Shown: in pieces, positions 9,498 through 17,911 of the stretch | Layout of the letters: each line of letters opens with the position of its first letter | Numbering within the stretch: position 1 is the first letter of the stretch | Origin: an uncultured Bacteroidota bacterium | GTDB lineage: Bacteria; Bacteroidota; Bacteroidia; Chitinophagales; Chitinophagaceae | Assembly (NCBI GenBank): GCA_903905065.1 | Contig: CAIVEW010000090.1 | Span: 1-42,432 of the forward strand | Direction of reading: 5' to 3' | DNA: 42,432 nt | The notes under the pieces: model-generated | Databases searched by the model: none | Told to the model about the DNA's origin: nothing | What the model saw: the letters and a program-made list of their open reading frames with translations, nothing else | Program-made: the position numbers and the translations under genes

Positions 9498-10781
9498 TTA
9501 ATAGTGGCATTTCTGACATTCTGTACCGCCCATTTCAGCCTCAGTTACGCCTGTGCGCTTGCCGGACTTGAGCTCATCATGGTATTTTTCAAAAATGTCG
9601 TAGTATTTGTTGTTGGTGAACTGCACTTCAGTCTGGCGGTGACAGTTGATACACCAGCCCATAGAGAGTGGAGCGAACTGGTAAACCTCATCCATTTCCT
9701 GGATGTCGCCATGGCAGCGCTGGCACTGTATCTGGCCAACCTTTACGTGCTGTGAGTGGTTGAAATAAACGTGGTCTGGCAGGTTGTGAATCTTAACCCA
9801 TTGTATTGGCGTAGCGAGAATGTTGCCAGCGGCATCGCGGTTGTAGTCTTTCTTCACTGGGTCCCAGCCAGCATATTTGTACAGCATCTGGATCTGCTCG
9901 GTACCGTTGATTGTCTTTCCTTCCGCTGTTTTCAATGCATGCTCGCCCTCACCGCTGTAGGAGTTGATCTGCTTGTGGCAGTTCATACAGATATTGGTAG
10001 AAGGGATCATAGCCTGGCGGCTCTTTTCAGCGCCTGCATGACAATAAAGACAATTGATCTGGTTGATACCCGCATGTACTTTGTGAGAGTAGAAAATAGG
10101 CTGCAGCGGCTGATAGTTTTGCTGACGGCCTTCGTTCACCGCGCCATTCACCAGCCAGTAACCCGCCATGATGAACAAAATGATAGATACCAGCGCGATA
10201 ACAAATTTGCTGCGGTAAAGTGGTATTTCTTTTTCATTAGCAACGCCTTCTACATCATTAGCAGCGCGTTTCAGGCCCTGGTTTGCACGCCACAGGATAA
10301 CTACCAGTACTAAAAGAGACAAAGTGATGATGGTATACAGCCAGCCGTTGCTTTCTGCGGGTTGCTCGCCTGTAGCAGCACCAGCAGCCGGAGCAGCAGC
10401 AGCCGGGGCTTTATACTCGTCAACATACTTCAGGATCGCATCAATATCAGCGTTTGAAAGCTGAGGAAATGCGGTCATCGCTGTTTTGTTGAACTTATTG
10501 AAGATGTCGTTGGCAGTCTTATCGCCGCTGGCAATCACCTTAGCGGAGTTGTGCACCCAGTTGTATCCCCATTCCTTATCAGGGAATGACTTATCAATGT
10601 TTTGCAGCGCCGGGCCGGTCGCATCCTTTAGCGGATTGTGGCACGATGCACAATTCGACATGAATAAGGCCTTCCCATCGGGATCCGCGAATGCAGTAGT
10701 GTGGCCTAAAAGCAAAACGATAACTAGCGTGAATATACCCCGGGAGCATATTCTATACAGTGGCTTAAATGATTCTGGCAC
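9498..10781 (-). CDS. actA: Alternative complex III subunit ActA, hexahaem cytochrome c (monohaem domain fused to pentahaem domain)
   Basis: Multihaem cytochrome c of alternative complex III that takes electrons from ActB and passes them to cytochrome c or oxidase. No ATG precedes the signal peptide. I chose the GTG at 10781 (427 residues, signal ending TTAFA before DPDGK); a TTG at 10829 would add 16 residues. Six CxxCH motifs are visible: CASCH in an N-terminal monohaem domain, then CLYCH, CMNCH, CQRCH, CINCH and CQKCH in the C-terminal domain. A proline/alanine linker and two hydrophobic helices (WLYTIITLSLLVLVVILW and FVIALVSIILFIMAGYWLV) separate the two parts. Pentahaem ActA is the textbook form, so the extra haem domain is notable. 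First gene of the operon. Confidence 0.93.
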   Translation of the reverse strand: MPESFKPLYRICSRGIFTLVIVLLLGHTTAFADPDGKALFMSNCASCHNPLKDATGPALQNIDKSFPDKEWGYNWVHNSAKVIASGDKTANDIFNKFNKTAMTAFPQLSNADIDAILKYVDEYKAPAAAAPAAGAATGEQPAESNGWLYTIITLSLLVLVVILWRANQGLKRAANDVEGVANEKEIPLYRSKFVIALVSIILFIMAGYWLVNGAVNEGRQQNYQPLQPIFYSHKVHAGINQINCLYCHAGAEKSRQAMIPSTNICMNCHKQINSYSGEGEHALKTAEGKTINGTEQIQMLYKYAGWDPVKKDYNRDAAGNILATPIQWVKIHNLPDHVYFNHSQHVKVGQIQCQRCHGDIQEMDEVYQFAPLSMGWCINCHRQTEVQFTNNKYYDIFEKYHDELKSGKRTGVTEAEMGGTECQKCHY

Positions 10782-10967
10782 AGGAATAAATTTGAAAATT
10801 AACTTTCCTTTATATAAAAGCGTGGGCAAAACTACAACACAATCCCGAAAATCTATAACATTTGATAAAAAAAATTTCCCAGTACTGGCGCGGGTTTCAG
10901 GGCTTTTTCTGTTATAAATTTATTTGTAATCTTTTTATTTGTCACAAAAAAGTAAGATGAAAATTTG

Positions 10968-10999
10968 CAAATTATAAAATCATAATTTCGAAATGCAAA
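10968..10999 (-). promoter_or_regulatory. Possible Bacteroidota-type promoter of the act-cox operon
   Basis: On the minus strand TTTG (10999-10996) is followed after 20 bases by ATAATTTG (10975-10968), close to the TTTG-N19-21-TAnnTTTG consensus but with the TA out of register by one. The 341-base space between actA and the next gene (10782-11122) is otherwise AT-rich, with no supported gene. Confidence 0.35.
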
Positions 11000-11122
11000 C
11001 ATCAGATTTCAAAACCAAAGTCTCAAGAAGGAAATTTCAAATCGAAAAAAAATCACCGAAATGTGCGCCTTCATTTAGCCGTAACCAAATTAACGCCTTG
11101 ATTTCCCAAGCAAAATTATCTG

Positions 11123-11917
11123 TTATGGGTCACGATCGTCACCGGAGGCGGATGCCCCGTGAATATGAACGTCAATAGTATCCATCGGGATGCCAGATGT
11201 GCAGAGTGTATTGATAAACGACGTGATCACACTGTCATTGAACGTCCAATTGATGGTATTCAGGCCTTCACCATCGTAAAACTTCACTTTGTAGTGAGGA
11301 GCGTAGTGTTTCCTGTTATGAGCATCCGTATAAGATTTGTAGTAGGTAATGTTCTTCACATGGCGCGTCTCATACGTATGCGGCAATAACTGGTAGCACT
11401 GCCGGACCTTAAAATACGCGCCGCCGATCGAAATGAAAGAAGTGGCGAAAGGCAGCAAGACCACTATCGAAATGAGCAGAAATAAACGGGTGAAATGCCT
11501 GTTGGCTTTATTCCCGTCATAGCCCTGTGTGGTAAAGTAATAGTCATTGTAGACCTCGTATTTATCGCCCATGAGCATACGCTGCAGGCCCTCCAGCGGA
11601 TACATTATTGTGGCACAGGCAAAGAACAAACCGGGTATGCAAAATACCGGCCAGCTATACAGGAACAGCGGTTGAGGCAACAAGAACCGGAATGCAGCTG
11701 CATAAATGTAATGCAATACCCAGCCAAAGGCTGCAGTAAAGGCTGCGAGAAAAACAAGGGTAAGAAAGGTAAACAGCGCATACCAGCGCGCGAACTTCCT
11801 TTTGATTACATCGAGTTCCTCGGGGCTATGATGAAAAACAGGCGTGTATGGATATCGCCGGCTATAGTAGCTCCTGGTCATGTCTGCCGCACTGGAGGAT
11901 AGATTTTGGTAGGCCAT
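11123..11917 (-). CDS. Membrane protein of unknown function
   Basis: Unrecognised 264-residue protein. The N-terminus (~1-45) is Tyr/Ser-rich and polar. Three or four hydrophobic helices follow (about 48-72, 76-105 and 145-170); the first two are very aromatic. The C-terminal ~90 residues are soluble, with alternating hydrophobic/polar beta-like pattern (HYAPHYKVKFYDGEGLN and following) and end in a polar DDRDP tail. No catalytic motif is evident. It is the last gene before the act operon on the same strand, 27 bases downstream of the SDR gene, so it may share its transcript. The act promoter region lies just beyond its stop codon. Confidence 0.7.
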   Translation of the reverse strand: MAYQNLSSSAADMTRSYYSRRYPYTPVFHHSPEELDVIKRKFARWYALFTFLTLVFLAAFTAAFGWVLHYIYAAAFRFLLPQPLFLYSWPVFCIPGLFFACATIMYPLEGLQRMLMGDKYEVYNDYYFTTQGYDGNKANRHFTRLFLLISIVVLLPFATSFISIGGAYFKVRQCYQLLPHTYETRHVKNITYYKSYTDAHNRKHYAPHYKVKFYDGEGLNTINWTFNDSVITSFINTLCTSGIPMDTIDVHIHGASASGDDRDP

Positions 11918-11944
11918 AATCTGCGTTACTGTTTTCTTGTATCG

Positions 11945-12733
11945 TCAGATACTTCCCGTCCGTCCTCCATCTACCGGTATCGATGTTCCGTTGACATAGG
12001 AGGCCGCGGGGCTCGCAAGAAAAGCAACCATTGCGGCGATCTCTTCCGGCTTGCCAAAACGGCGGGCTGGTATTTCTTCCATCATCTCTTTTTCCACTTC
12101 TTCTACGCTCTTGCCTGTTTTTGCAGATTTGTTGCCGAGTATGGTAGAGAGGCGCTCTGTGGATGTAGCGCCGGGCAACACATTGTTTACCGTAATGCCA
12201 AACTGCCCGAGCTCATTGGCCATGGTCTTGGCCCATGAAGCTACAGCGCCGCGCACGGTATTAGATACACCCAGGTCTTTCAAGGGTATTTTTACTGAGG
12301 TCGAGATAATGTTGATGATACGCCCATAACCTTCCTGCTTCATGCCTTCGGCTACGAGCAGCGTAATGATGTGGTTGCAGATAAGGTGCTGGTTAAAAGC
12401 TGCTAAAAACTCTTCCGGCTTTGCTTTGCTGGCAGGGCCACCTGCCGGGCCACCGCTATTATTCACCAGGATGTGGACGGTGTTGTCCTTCACAAAAGAA
12501 GTGACCACATCGCGCACGTGTTCAGGATTTGAATAGTCGGCGACGAGGTAGGTATGCTTTTGTCCGGCTGCAGTGTCCAGTGTTTTTACGGCGGCCTGCA
12601 GCTTTTCTTCATTACGGGAGATCAGTACACAGCTTGCGCCGAGCGATGCCAGCGCTTGTGCCGAGGCTAATCCGATGCCTTGTGTGCTGCCGCCGATGAG
12701 GGCTGTCTTTCCGGTGAGGTTGAGTGATAACAT
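11945..12733 (-). CDS. SDR-family oxidoreductase with atypical active site
   Basis: Short-chain dehydrogenase/reductase of 262 residues. The N-terminal Rossmann motif is intact (TGKTALIGGSTQGIG, residues 7-21), as is NNSGGP (91-96, the NNAG equivalent) and a C-terminal VNGTSIPVDGG cofactor/substrate stretch. The catalytic S-x12-Y-x3-K is altered: after Ser144 the expected Tyr is Ser157 and the expected Lys is Arg161 (LGVSNTVRGA). A sub-family of FabG-like proteins shares this SxxxR pattern, so it may be a functional variant rather than a decayed enzyme. Substrate unknown. The start ATG at 12733 gives the canonical N-terminus; an A-rich repeat lies directly upstream. Confidence 0.88.
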   Translation of the reverse strand: MLSLNLTGKTALIGGSTQGIGLASAQALASLGASCVLISRNEEKLQAAVKTLDTAAGQKHTYLVADYSNPEHVRDVVTSFVKDNTVHILVNNSGGPAGGPASKAKPEEFLAAFNQHLICNHIITLLVAEGMKQEGYGRIINIISTSVKIPLKDLGVSNTVRGAVASWAKTMANELGQFGITVNNVLPGATSTERLSTILGNKSAKTGKSVEEVEKEMMEEIPARRFGKPEEIAAMVAFLASPAASYVNGTSIPVDGGRTGSI

Positions 12734-12769
12734 GTTACAAATTCAAAAGTGAAAATTCAAAAGTAAAAA
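12734..12769 (-). repeat. Degenerate 7-nt-period element 5' of the SDR gene
   Basis: AAATTCAAAAGTGAAAATTC-like units directly abutting the SDR start codon, same orientation relative to the gene as in the act operon. Confidence 0.6.
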
Positions 12770-12780
12770 AGGAGCGGCAC

Positions 12781-12805
12781 ATTGTTCCGACGGTGTCGGA
12801 ACAAT
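12781..12805 (-). terminator. Perfect 11-bp inverted repeat, likely terminator of the TonB-domain cluster
   Basis: ATTGTTCCGAC / GTCGGAACAAT with a 3-base loop (GGT), ten bases past the stop of the last TonB-domain gene. On the minus strand a T6 run follows about ten bases later (12768-12763), so it is a reasonable but not textbook intrinsic terminator. It could instead be a palindromic operator of the SDR gene. Confidence 0.55.
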
Positions 12806-12815
12806 TTATCTCCCA

Positions 12816-13193
12816 TTACTCCGCTTCCAGAATTATAGGAAGCACAAACCAAACCTTTACAGGAATACCTTTTTGCATGCCCGGCTTCCACTTGGGCATT
12901 TTATTTATGACCGCAGATACTTCGGTTTGTATTTCCTTTCCTTTTACAAACTGGATATTGCTCAGTGAGCCATCTTCATTCACGATAAACTTTACGATCA
13001 CTGTCCCGATGTCTTCCTTTACTGAATCGGAGCAATTCAAATTTTTACTTACAAACGAAGTCAGATCAAAACCCGGCTCGGGCATTTGGTCTACGTGCGT
13101 GTAAACAGAATCGTGTGCGGGAGGTGCACTAGTTGTTTGCGAAAATGAAAGCGTTGCAAACAAAAGGCAAGGCAGCAAAAAAAGCAACTTCAT
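12816..13193 (-). CDS. Secreted single TonB C-terminal-domain protein (divergent)
   Basis: 125 residues from the ATG at 13193 (MKLLFLLPCLL signal peptide, cut after FSQ). The rest is one TonB C-terminal-like domain: Y-T-HVDQMPEPGFDL entry motif, VIVKFIVNEDGSLSNIQ strand, MPKWKPGMQKGIPVKVWF end motif. It lacks the YP...A...QGRV phrase and the GCDEEALRV phrase that its neighbours keep, so it is the most divergent copy. Unlike a true TonB it has no retained membrane anchor and no Pro-rich spacer. Last member of a four-gene paralogous cluster, 127 bases after the two-domain gene. Role unknown; it could bind outer-membrane receptors or another periplasmic partner. Confidence 0.8.
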   Translation of the reverse strand: MKLLFLLPCLLFATLSFSQTTSAPPAHDSVYTHVDQMPEPGFDLTSFVSKNLNCSDSVKEDIGTVIVKFIVNEDGSLSNIQFVKGKEIQTEVSAVINKMPKWKPGMQKGIPVKVWFVLPIILEAE

Positions 13194-13320
13194 ATTCCAA
13201 GTCATTTGCCTTGTAAGTTAAAGCTAATGAAAGCGCTTACCAAATTTAGCTTGTCAATTACCACATAATGGTGCCATAGTTCATACTCATGTGCCGTAGT
13301 CAAGAACGGGATTTTCGCTT

Positions 13321-14058
13321 TTATATTGATTCCACCACAACATCCCCGGTTAAGCGCACATATCTTATGCGAATGCTTGAATAGGTCCTCGCAGGTTGGC
13401 CACTTTGCCTGCCCGGTTTCCAGTGCGGCATACTCTTTAGCACCCGGTATACTTCATACCGGCAACCGGCATCCACTCCGGATATGATGGATGGATCGCT
13501 GATACTGCCATCCTCATTTACAACGAAACGAACCACGCCATCATCAAACGACTCCTTACACTGAAAATTATCTCTGAAATAATTACTTACGCTGTACTCA
13601 GGATAGGGCGGCTGGTCGATAGTCGTATATATCGGCCTGGGCGCCTTCTTTTTTTCGCTTAATGTAAAAGTCACCGGCAACATTGTCAACACCTTAACCG
13701 GCTTCCCGTTATGGATACCCGCCTTCCACTTAGGCATATTTTTCAGCACATCCAACGCTGCCTTATCACAGCCGCCTCCAATGCCTTTCTCTACCTTGCA
13801 ATCGCTGAGCGAACCATCTTCGTTTACTATAAATTTCAGGATCACGCGGCCCTGTATATTATGGTCGGCGGCAGAATCCGGATAGCGAAGGTGGTTATTT
13901 AAATAAGCGGTAATGTCAACACCGGGCTCGGGCATCTGCTCTACGTAGGTGTAGATTGAATCGTTCGGCTGCACACTGGTTTTTGTTTGGCAATAAGCAG
14001 GAAGCGCGAAAGAAAAGCATGACAACAAAAAACCAACAGGAATCAAAAGATATTTCAT
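13321..14058 (-). CDS. Secreted protein with two TonB C-terminal-like domains
   Basis: 245 residues from the ATG at 14058; a TTG two codons upstream is rejected. Signal peptide to about residue 24 (ALPAYCQ). Domain 1 (~36-135) is canonical: YVEQMPEPGVDI, LRYPDSA, QGRVILKFIVNEDGS, GIGGGCDKAALDVLKNMPKWKAG. Domain 2 (~140-245) is degenerate: it keeps VRFVVNEDGS and MPHWKPG but has lost the YP and QGRV phrases, and GCD is replaced by GCRYEVYRVLK. No transmembrane anchor or Pro-rich linker. It starts 12 bases after the three-domain gene and is clearly co-transcribed with it. Confidence 0.82.
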   Translation of the reverse strand: MKYLLIPVGFLLSCFSFALPAYCQTKTSVQPNDSIYTYVEQMPEPGVDITAYLNNHLRYPDSAADHNIQGRVILKFIVNEDGSLSDCKVEKGIGGGCDKAALDVLKNMPKWKAGIHNGKPVKVLTMLPVTFTLSEKKKAPRPIYTTIDQPPYPEYSVSNYFRDNFQCKESFDDGVVRFVVNEDGSISDPSIISGVDAGCRYEVYRVLKSMPHWKPGRQSGQPARTYSSIRIRYVRLTGDVVVESI

Positions 14059-14070
14059 AGACAATTTTAA

Positions 14071-15117
14071 TTATTCTATTTTAAACTGAATAGGTAGTGT
14101 AAAATAAACCTTTACTGGTTTGCCTTGTTGCATACCCGGCTTCCAGGGAGGCATGTTATTTACTACCCTCAAGGCCTCTTCGTCGCAACCTCCGCCAACA
14201 CCCCCTAAAACTACCGCGTCGCTGACATGTCCATCCTCATTTATCACAAATTTTACGATGACTCTACCTTGCATATTATGGTCCCGGGCGTACGAAGGAT
14301 AATGAAGATTTTTTGACAAATATGCGGGCAAGTCAAAACCGGACGTCGGAGGAGCCTCATTGTAGCTCTTAGCCGCTGATATCTTCGCATCAACCGACCA
14401 AACGAATGGAACACTGATCGGCGTCCATGCACGCACTGCCTCTCCTTTATTAATTCCGGGCATCCAATTCGGCATTTTTCCGATCAATTCTTTTGCCTCT
14501 TTATCACAATTAAAATCCAGGGGTTTTTGAGAAATGATGTCGCTTATTGAACCATCCTTTTCCACCAGGCATAGCAAAGTGACTGTACCTTGTACTTTCT
14601 TTTCCCATGCGATCCTCGGGTACTCCAAATGTTCCCTTATATACTTATCAAAATCATAATCTGGTTTAGGCAACCTCTCTAATTTGTCAATTGCGGTATT
14701 GTAAACAATCTCCTTTTTTTTTATAGCAAACGGTACCGGCATTGTACACCATACCTTTACGGGGGTTGCGTTATGTAACCCAGCTTTCCACCTCGGCATA
14801 TTTTTCACAAGCCGCAAAGCCTCTTCGTCGCAACCGCTTCCTATTCCTTTAAGCACCTGGCAGTTAGTGATATCACCGTCTTCACTTACAATAAACTTCA
14901 CGATCACTCTGCCTTGAAGGTTCAGTTTATAAGCATCATTCGGGTACTGTAAATGGCTGTTTAAATATTTGTGTATATCATATGCAGGCTCGGGCATAGT
15001 CTCCACGTAATTAAAAACCGAGTCGGTGTCTGTAGCAGAATTTGTGACTAAAGTTTTATGCTGGGCCACAGCCGCGTTAGCAGTCATTAAACCTATAAGC
15101 AAAAGGATGTGTCTCAT
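14071..15117 (-). CDS. Secreted protein with three TonB C-terminal-like domains
   Basis: 348 residues; signal peptide ends near AAVAQ (residue 19). Three successive TonB C-terminal domains of about 100 residues each: domain 1 (~35-140) and domain 3 (~245-348) keep the QGRVIVKF, GCDEEALR and MPxWKPG/KAG phrases. Domain 2 (~142-244) is drifted (QGTVTLLCLVEKDGS, FNCDKEAKELIGKMPNW). Known TonB proteins carry one such domain after a membrane helix and a Pro-rich spacer; both are absent here. Five bases separate it from the preceding single-domain gene, indicating one operon. Confidence 0.84.
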   Translation of the reverse strand: MRHILLLIGLMTANAAVAQHKTLVTNSATDTDSVFNYVETMPEPAYDIHKYLNSHLQYPNDAYKLNLQGRVIVKFIVSEDGDITNCQVLKGIGSGCDEEALRLVKNMPRWKAGLHNATPVKVWCTMPVPFAIKKKEIVYNTAIDKLERLPKPDYDFDKYIREHLEYPRIAWEKKVQGTVTLLCLVEKDGSISDIISQKPLDFNCDKEAKELIGKMPNWMPGINKGEAVRAWTPISVPFVWSVDAKISAAKSYNEAPPTSGFDLPAYLSKNLHYPSYARDHNMQGRVIVKFVINEDGHVSDAVVLGGVGGGCDEEALRVVNNMPPWKPGMQQGKPVKVYFTLPIQFKIE

Positions 15118-15122
15118 TCGCG

Positions 15123-15506
15123 CTAGTAATCTACTAATTTAAACACAATAGGCAGGGTAAAATATACTTTTACTGCTCTCCCATCCTTTTCCCCGGGATC
15201 CCACTGAGGCATACTTTTTACCACCCGCAGTGCTTCTTCATCGCAACCGTGCCCAATACCCGACACAACAGTACAGTTACCGATACGGCCACTCTCGTAT
15301 ACCACAAACTTTATCAGTACCCGGCCCTCAATATCGTGCGTGCGCGCAGCCTCAGGATATTTGATATTCAGATCGAGATATTGCTTGAGGTCATAGTCTG
15401 GCTTGGGCATCACGTCTACGTGGCTGTATATCGAATCGTTCCTGGCATTCTGCGCAGATACGTTGATCGCCAATAATACACAGACCAAAAGCAGGAGCTG
15501 TTTCAT
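15123..15506 (-). CDS. Secreted single TonB C-terminal-domain protein
   Basis: 127 residues: signal peptide (LLLLVCVLLAINVSA, then QNARND) and one canonical domain with YSHVDVMPKPDYDL, KYPEAARTHDIEGRVLIKF, GIGHGCDEEALRVVKSMP, QWDPGEKDGRAVKVYFTLP. It is the first gene of the four-gene TonB-domain cluster. The DNA upstream (15507-15558) is short and shared with the terminator of the next gene. No retained TM helix is seen, so ExbB coupling of the classical kind is not expected. Confidence 0.85.
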   Translation of the reverse strand: MKQLLLLVCVLLAINVSAQNARNDSIYSHVDVMPKPDYDLKQYLDLNIKYPEAARTHDIEGRVLIKFVVYESGRIGNCTVVSGIGHGCDEEALRVVKSMPQWDPGEKDGRAVKVYFTLPIVFKLVDY

Positions 15507-15558
15507 TTGCTATGACTTTTACTTCTCCTAAAAGTATTACTAATTCTTAAATAATTCA

Positions 15559-15586
15559 AAAGGCCACCCCGGAAGGGATGGCCTTT
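15559..15586 (-). terminator. Intrinsic terminator of the DUF4394 gene
   Basis: AAAGGCCA / TGGCCTTT stem extended by a 3-bp CCC/GGG inner stem, located 27 bases past the stop codon at 15613. On the minus strand the downstream arm ends in TTT and continues into a T/A-rich run. Confidence 0.7.
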
Positions 15587-15612
15587 ATCATTATACTAAA
15601 CCTACTCAAAAA

Positions 15613-17691
15613 CTATTCTTTGACCACTTTGAGATTGAAATACCCGCTTGTGGGGTCATAAACCCGCACACTGTAGAGGCCGGTAGGAAGCCCACCGAGG
15701 TCTACCTGAAGTTGCATCGCACCAGGTGCATACTGGAAAGAACGGTCGATGCGACCATTCAGATCGATCACATCTACCTGCACGGTGGTTATAGCCATCG
15801 CTGGCAGTACCACATTGGTATTGGTGATAGCCGGGTTAGGATATACCAGCAGGTCATTTACTTGAGCCACCGGAGTCCCGATAGCTGTAGTGCCTAAACC
15901 CGACCTTCTGATTGCTATATCTTTCACGGGTGTGCCGTAGCCGATAGTACCAACTGGCACAGGCGAAACTGATGTGCCCCTGTGGTAACCGGTGAGCATA
16001 TCACTCATATCATACATTACTGAGTAATTCTGCTGCAGGCTGCTGTCGCCGAGATAATTAGCCGCTATGAAACCTATGTTACTATTTGTTGCTGCATCAT
16101 AGGCAATGTTCATATAAGCATTGTTATAAGCTGCAGTGCCGGAAAGCAAAGACAATACCGAACCTAAACCAAGGCTTGTATTGATGTAACCGCTGGATCC
16201 TATGCCGAAACCTGTGGCTGTGTTATTGTTATCGAACATTACCATAGCGCCGGTGTTGGCATCAAATCCGAACATATGGGTACTTGTATCCCCGCTAAAG
16301 CCGGTATAGGCCATAGAAGTGATGCGCGGAGTCAGCCCGAAACTGGCGTCGCCTGTTATATACTGCAATGCCGTGTCTGTTTCTATTACAGCACCGGTGT
16401 TCGCATCAATTACGCTGTTCACTGAGCCATTGTTTCCTATCACCCTGATCAGGTTATCGCTGGTAGCCATAAAACGGAAACCGGTGTTAACATAGTTTCC
16501 GGAGCCATCATCAGAGCCAAGATTGAGACTCATTGGTGTACTGTTGACAGCTGTAACGGTACCTGTGGCCGAATCAATGGTATAAACCTGGTAAGTATGA
16601 CTGCCTGAATTATAACCAAGGCCGTATAAATTACCATTTGCGGAATAATCGATCCCCACCATAGACTGGCCGGACGCCATTCCGCGTAAGGAAACTACTT
16701 TGCTGATATTAGCAGGATTCTGCGAATCAAAATAAATGAGCTTGCGAACGTTAAGCGATAGACCCGTAACCAGATGGCCAGCCAAAGAACCCGTCTTAGC
16801 GCCCAATGCCCCAAAGGCAATATCGCGTACATTCAGCGACCCGCTTCCTATTGCGCCGAGGTCCGTTAGTGTACCGGTAGCAGAAGTGAGGTCGTATTTA
16901 TACAAATGAGCCCCGCTCAGCAGGGTGCTGCCCGTCATAAAAACAGTGTTGTTGTGTGTGGTGCTATCATACCATGCATCCATGCCAATGCTACCTGTTG
17001 CATTAAAAACAACACCGGTAGTTATACCAATGGAATGCAGTGTATTCGACGTGTTCAGGAAGCCATTCAGGTAGCTGCCGGCATCCATTTTTACTAATAC
17101 GTTGTTTACGGCATCATACCCTACTTCGTCGGTCGCGTCTGCGCCATAATAGCTGTTGGTATAGGCAGTGGCGGCCAGTGCTGAAGTTAACCCCGAATAA
17201 AGGTCTCCGCCTGCAAAGGACAAGCCACTGGTGCCCGTAGACATTACCGTTCCGCTGTCAGCGTTCATTAAATAGTTGTTGCCATTCCGGCCAACAACCC
17301 TTATCTCATTGTCGGCAGTGGATACGAAGTCAAGCGCTGCGTTGTTTGTGCTGCCAAGATTCATACTCGCCAGCGTGCCCGAAACTGCATTTGCGGTATA
17401 AACAGTGCCCGAGTTGCTTATTGTATATAATTCAGCCATTTGTGTAACTGAATCATATCCCAAGGCGTACAGCGCGCCATTTCCCGGCCTGGCATCCAAA
17501 GCCGCCAGCACTTGCCCGGATGCAACCCCCGAAATGGCGTAAGGGCCATTGATGGTGCCGGGTGTGTTAACATTACTAATTGTAAAAATCTCATTGGCCG
17601 TCGTAACGCCATAAAGTGTTGTCTGCGCCTGCGCAGCACCGGAAACCAGCAATCCCGCCACAATTCCCGTTCTAAGTACATTCTTTCTCAT
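15613..17691 (-). CDS. DUF4394 repeat protein with type IX secretion C-terminal tail
   Basis: 692-residue secreted protein. Signal peptide (~1-22, ending AAQAQ). Two copies of a DUF4394-like unit are readable: residues ~25-300 (LYGVTTANEIFTIS, ALDARPGNGALYALGYDS) and ~305-590 (VRKLIYFDSQNP, GIDYSANGNLYGLGYNS). The C-terminal ~75 residues form a T9SS sorting domain: YPNPA motif (~620), VDVIDLNGR, LPTGLYSVRVY, ending FNLKVVKE. It is therefore expected at the cell surface or in the medium after removal of the tail. The protein is rich in Gly, Ser, Thr and Asn. The function is not known; related DUF4394 proteins resemble beta-propellers. It is followed by its own terminator and seems monocistronic. 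Confidence 0.88.
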   Translation of the reverse strand: MRKNVLRTGIVAGLLVSGAAQAQTTLYGVTTANEIFTISNVNTPGTINGPYAISGVASGQVLAALDARPGNGALYALGYDSVTQMAELYTISNSGTVYTANAVSGTLASMNLGSTNNAALDFVSTADNEIRVVGRNGNNYLMNADSGTVMSTGTSGLSFAGGDLYSGLTSALAATAYTNSYYGADATDEVGYDAVNNVLVKMDAGSYLNGFLNTSNTLHSIGITTGVVFNATGSIGMDAWYDSTTHNNTVFMTGSTLLSGAHLYKYDLTSATGTLTDLGAIGSGSLNVRDIAFGALGAKTGSLAGHLVTGLSLNVRKLIYFDSQNPANISKVVSLRGMASGQSMVGIDYSANGNLYGLGYNSGSHTYQVYTIDSATGTVTAVNSTPMSLNLGSDDGSGNYVNTGFRFMATSDNLIRVIGNNGSVNSVIDANTGAVIETDTALQYITGDASFGLTPRITSMAYTGFSGDTSTHMFGFDANTGAMVMFDNNNTATGFGIGSSGYINTSLGLGSVLSLLSGTAAYNNAYMNIAYDAATNSNIGFIAANYLGDSSLQQNYSVMYDMSDMLTGYHRGTSVSPVPVGTIGYGTPVKDIAIRRSGLGTTAIGTPVAQVNDLLVYPNPAITNTNVVLPAMAITTVQVDVIDLNGRIDRSFQYAPGAMQLQVDLGGLPTGLYSVRVYDPTSGYFNLKVVKE

Positions 17692-17756
17692 CGCTTTCTT
17701 TTGTTTAAGTGAACTTTTTTTAAGTCACTACGAACTAAAAAGAACCATGCCATCGT

Positions 17757-17807
17757 ACTAATTTGAAAATGTGAAAATTTGTCCCGATAGTTATCGGGAT
17801 GCAAATG
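17757..17807. repeat. Composite element: TTTGAAAAT units plus TCCCGATA palindrome (copy 1)
   Basis: ACTAATTTGAAAATGTGAAA followed by ATTTG, the palindrome TCCCGATA-GT-TATCGGGA (17782-17799) and GCAAATG. The same composite order occurs at 24575-24626. It lies in the divergent spacer between the DUF4394 and DUF2911 genes. Confidence 0.7.
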
Positions 17808-17911
17808 ACTCTTTGTATGTGAAAAACGGCTTTGAGAAATGCCTATGTAAATGACAAATGGAAATGGGGAAATGAACAAAACCCCTTACCTTGCATAAAA
17901 ATATTCAACGT

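Noticed and set aside
10993-11178. 61-codon plus-strand open frame in the act operon upstream region
   Set aside because: Overlaps the likely promoter and the neighbouring gene on the other strand; Lys-rich, low-complexity translation of AT-rich DNA.
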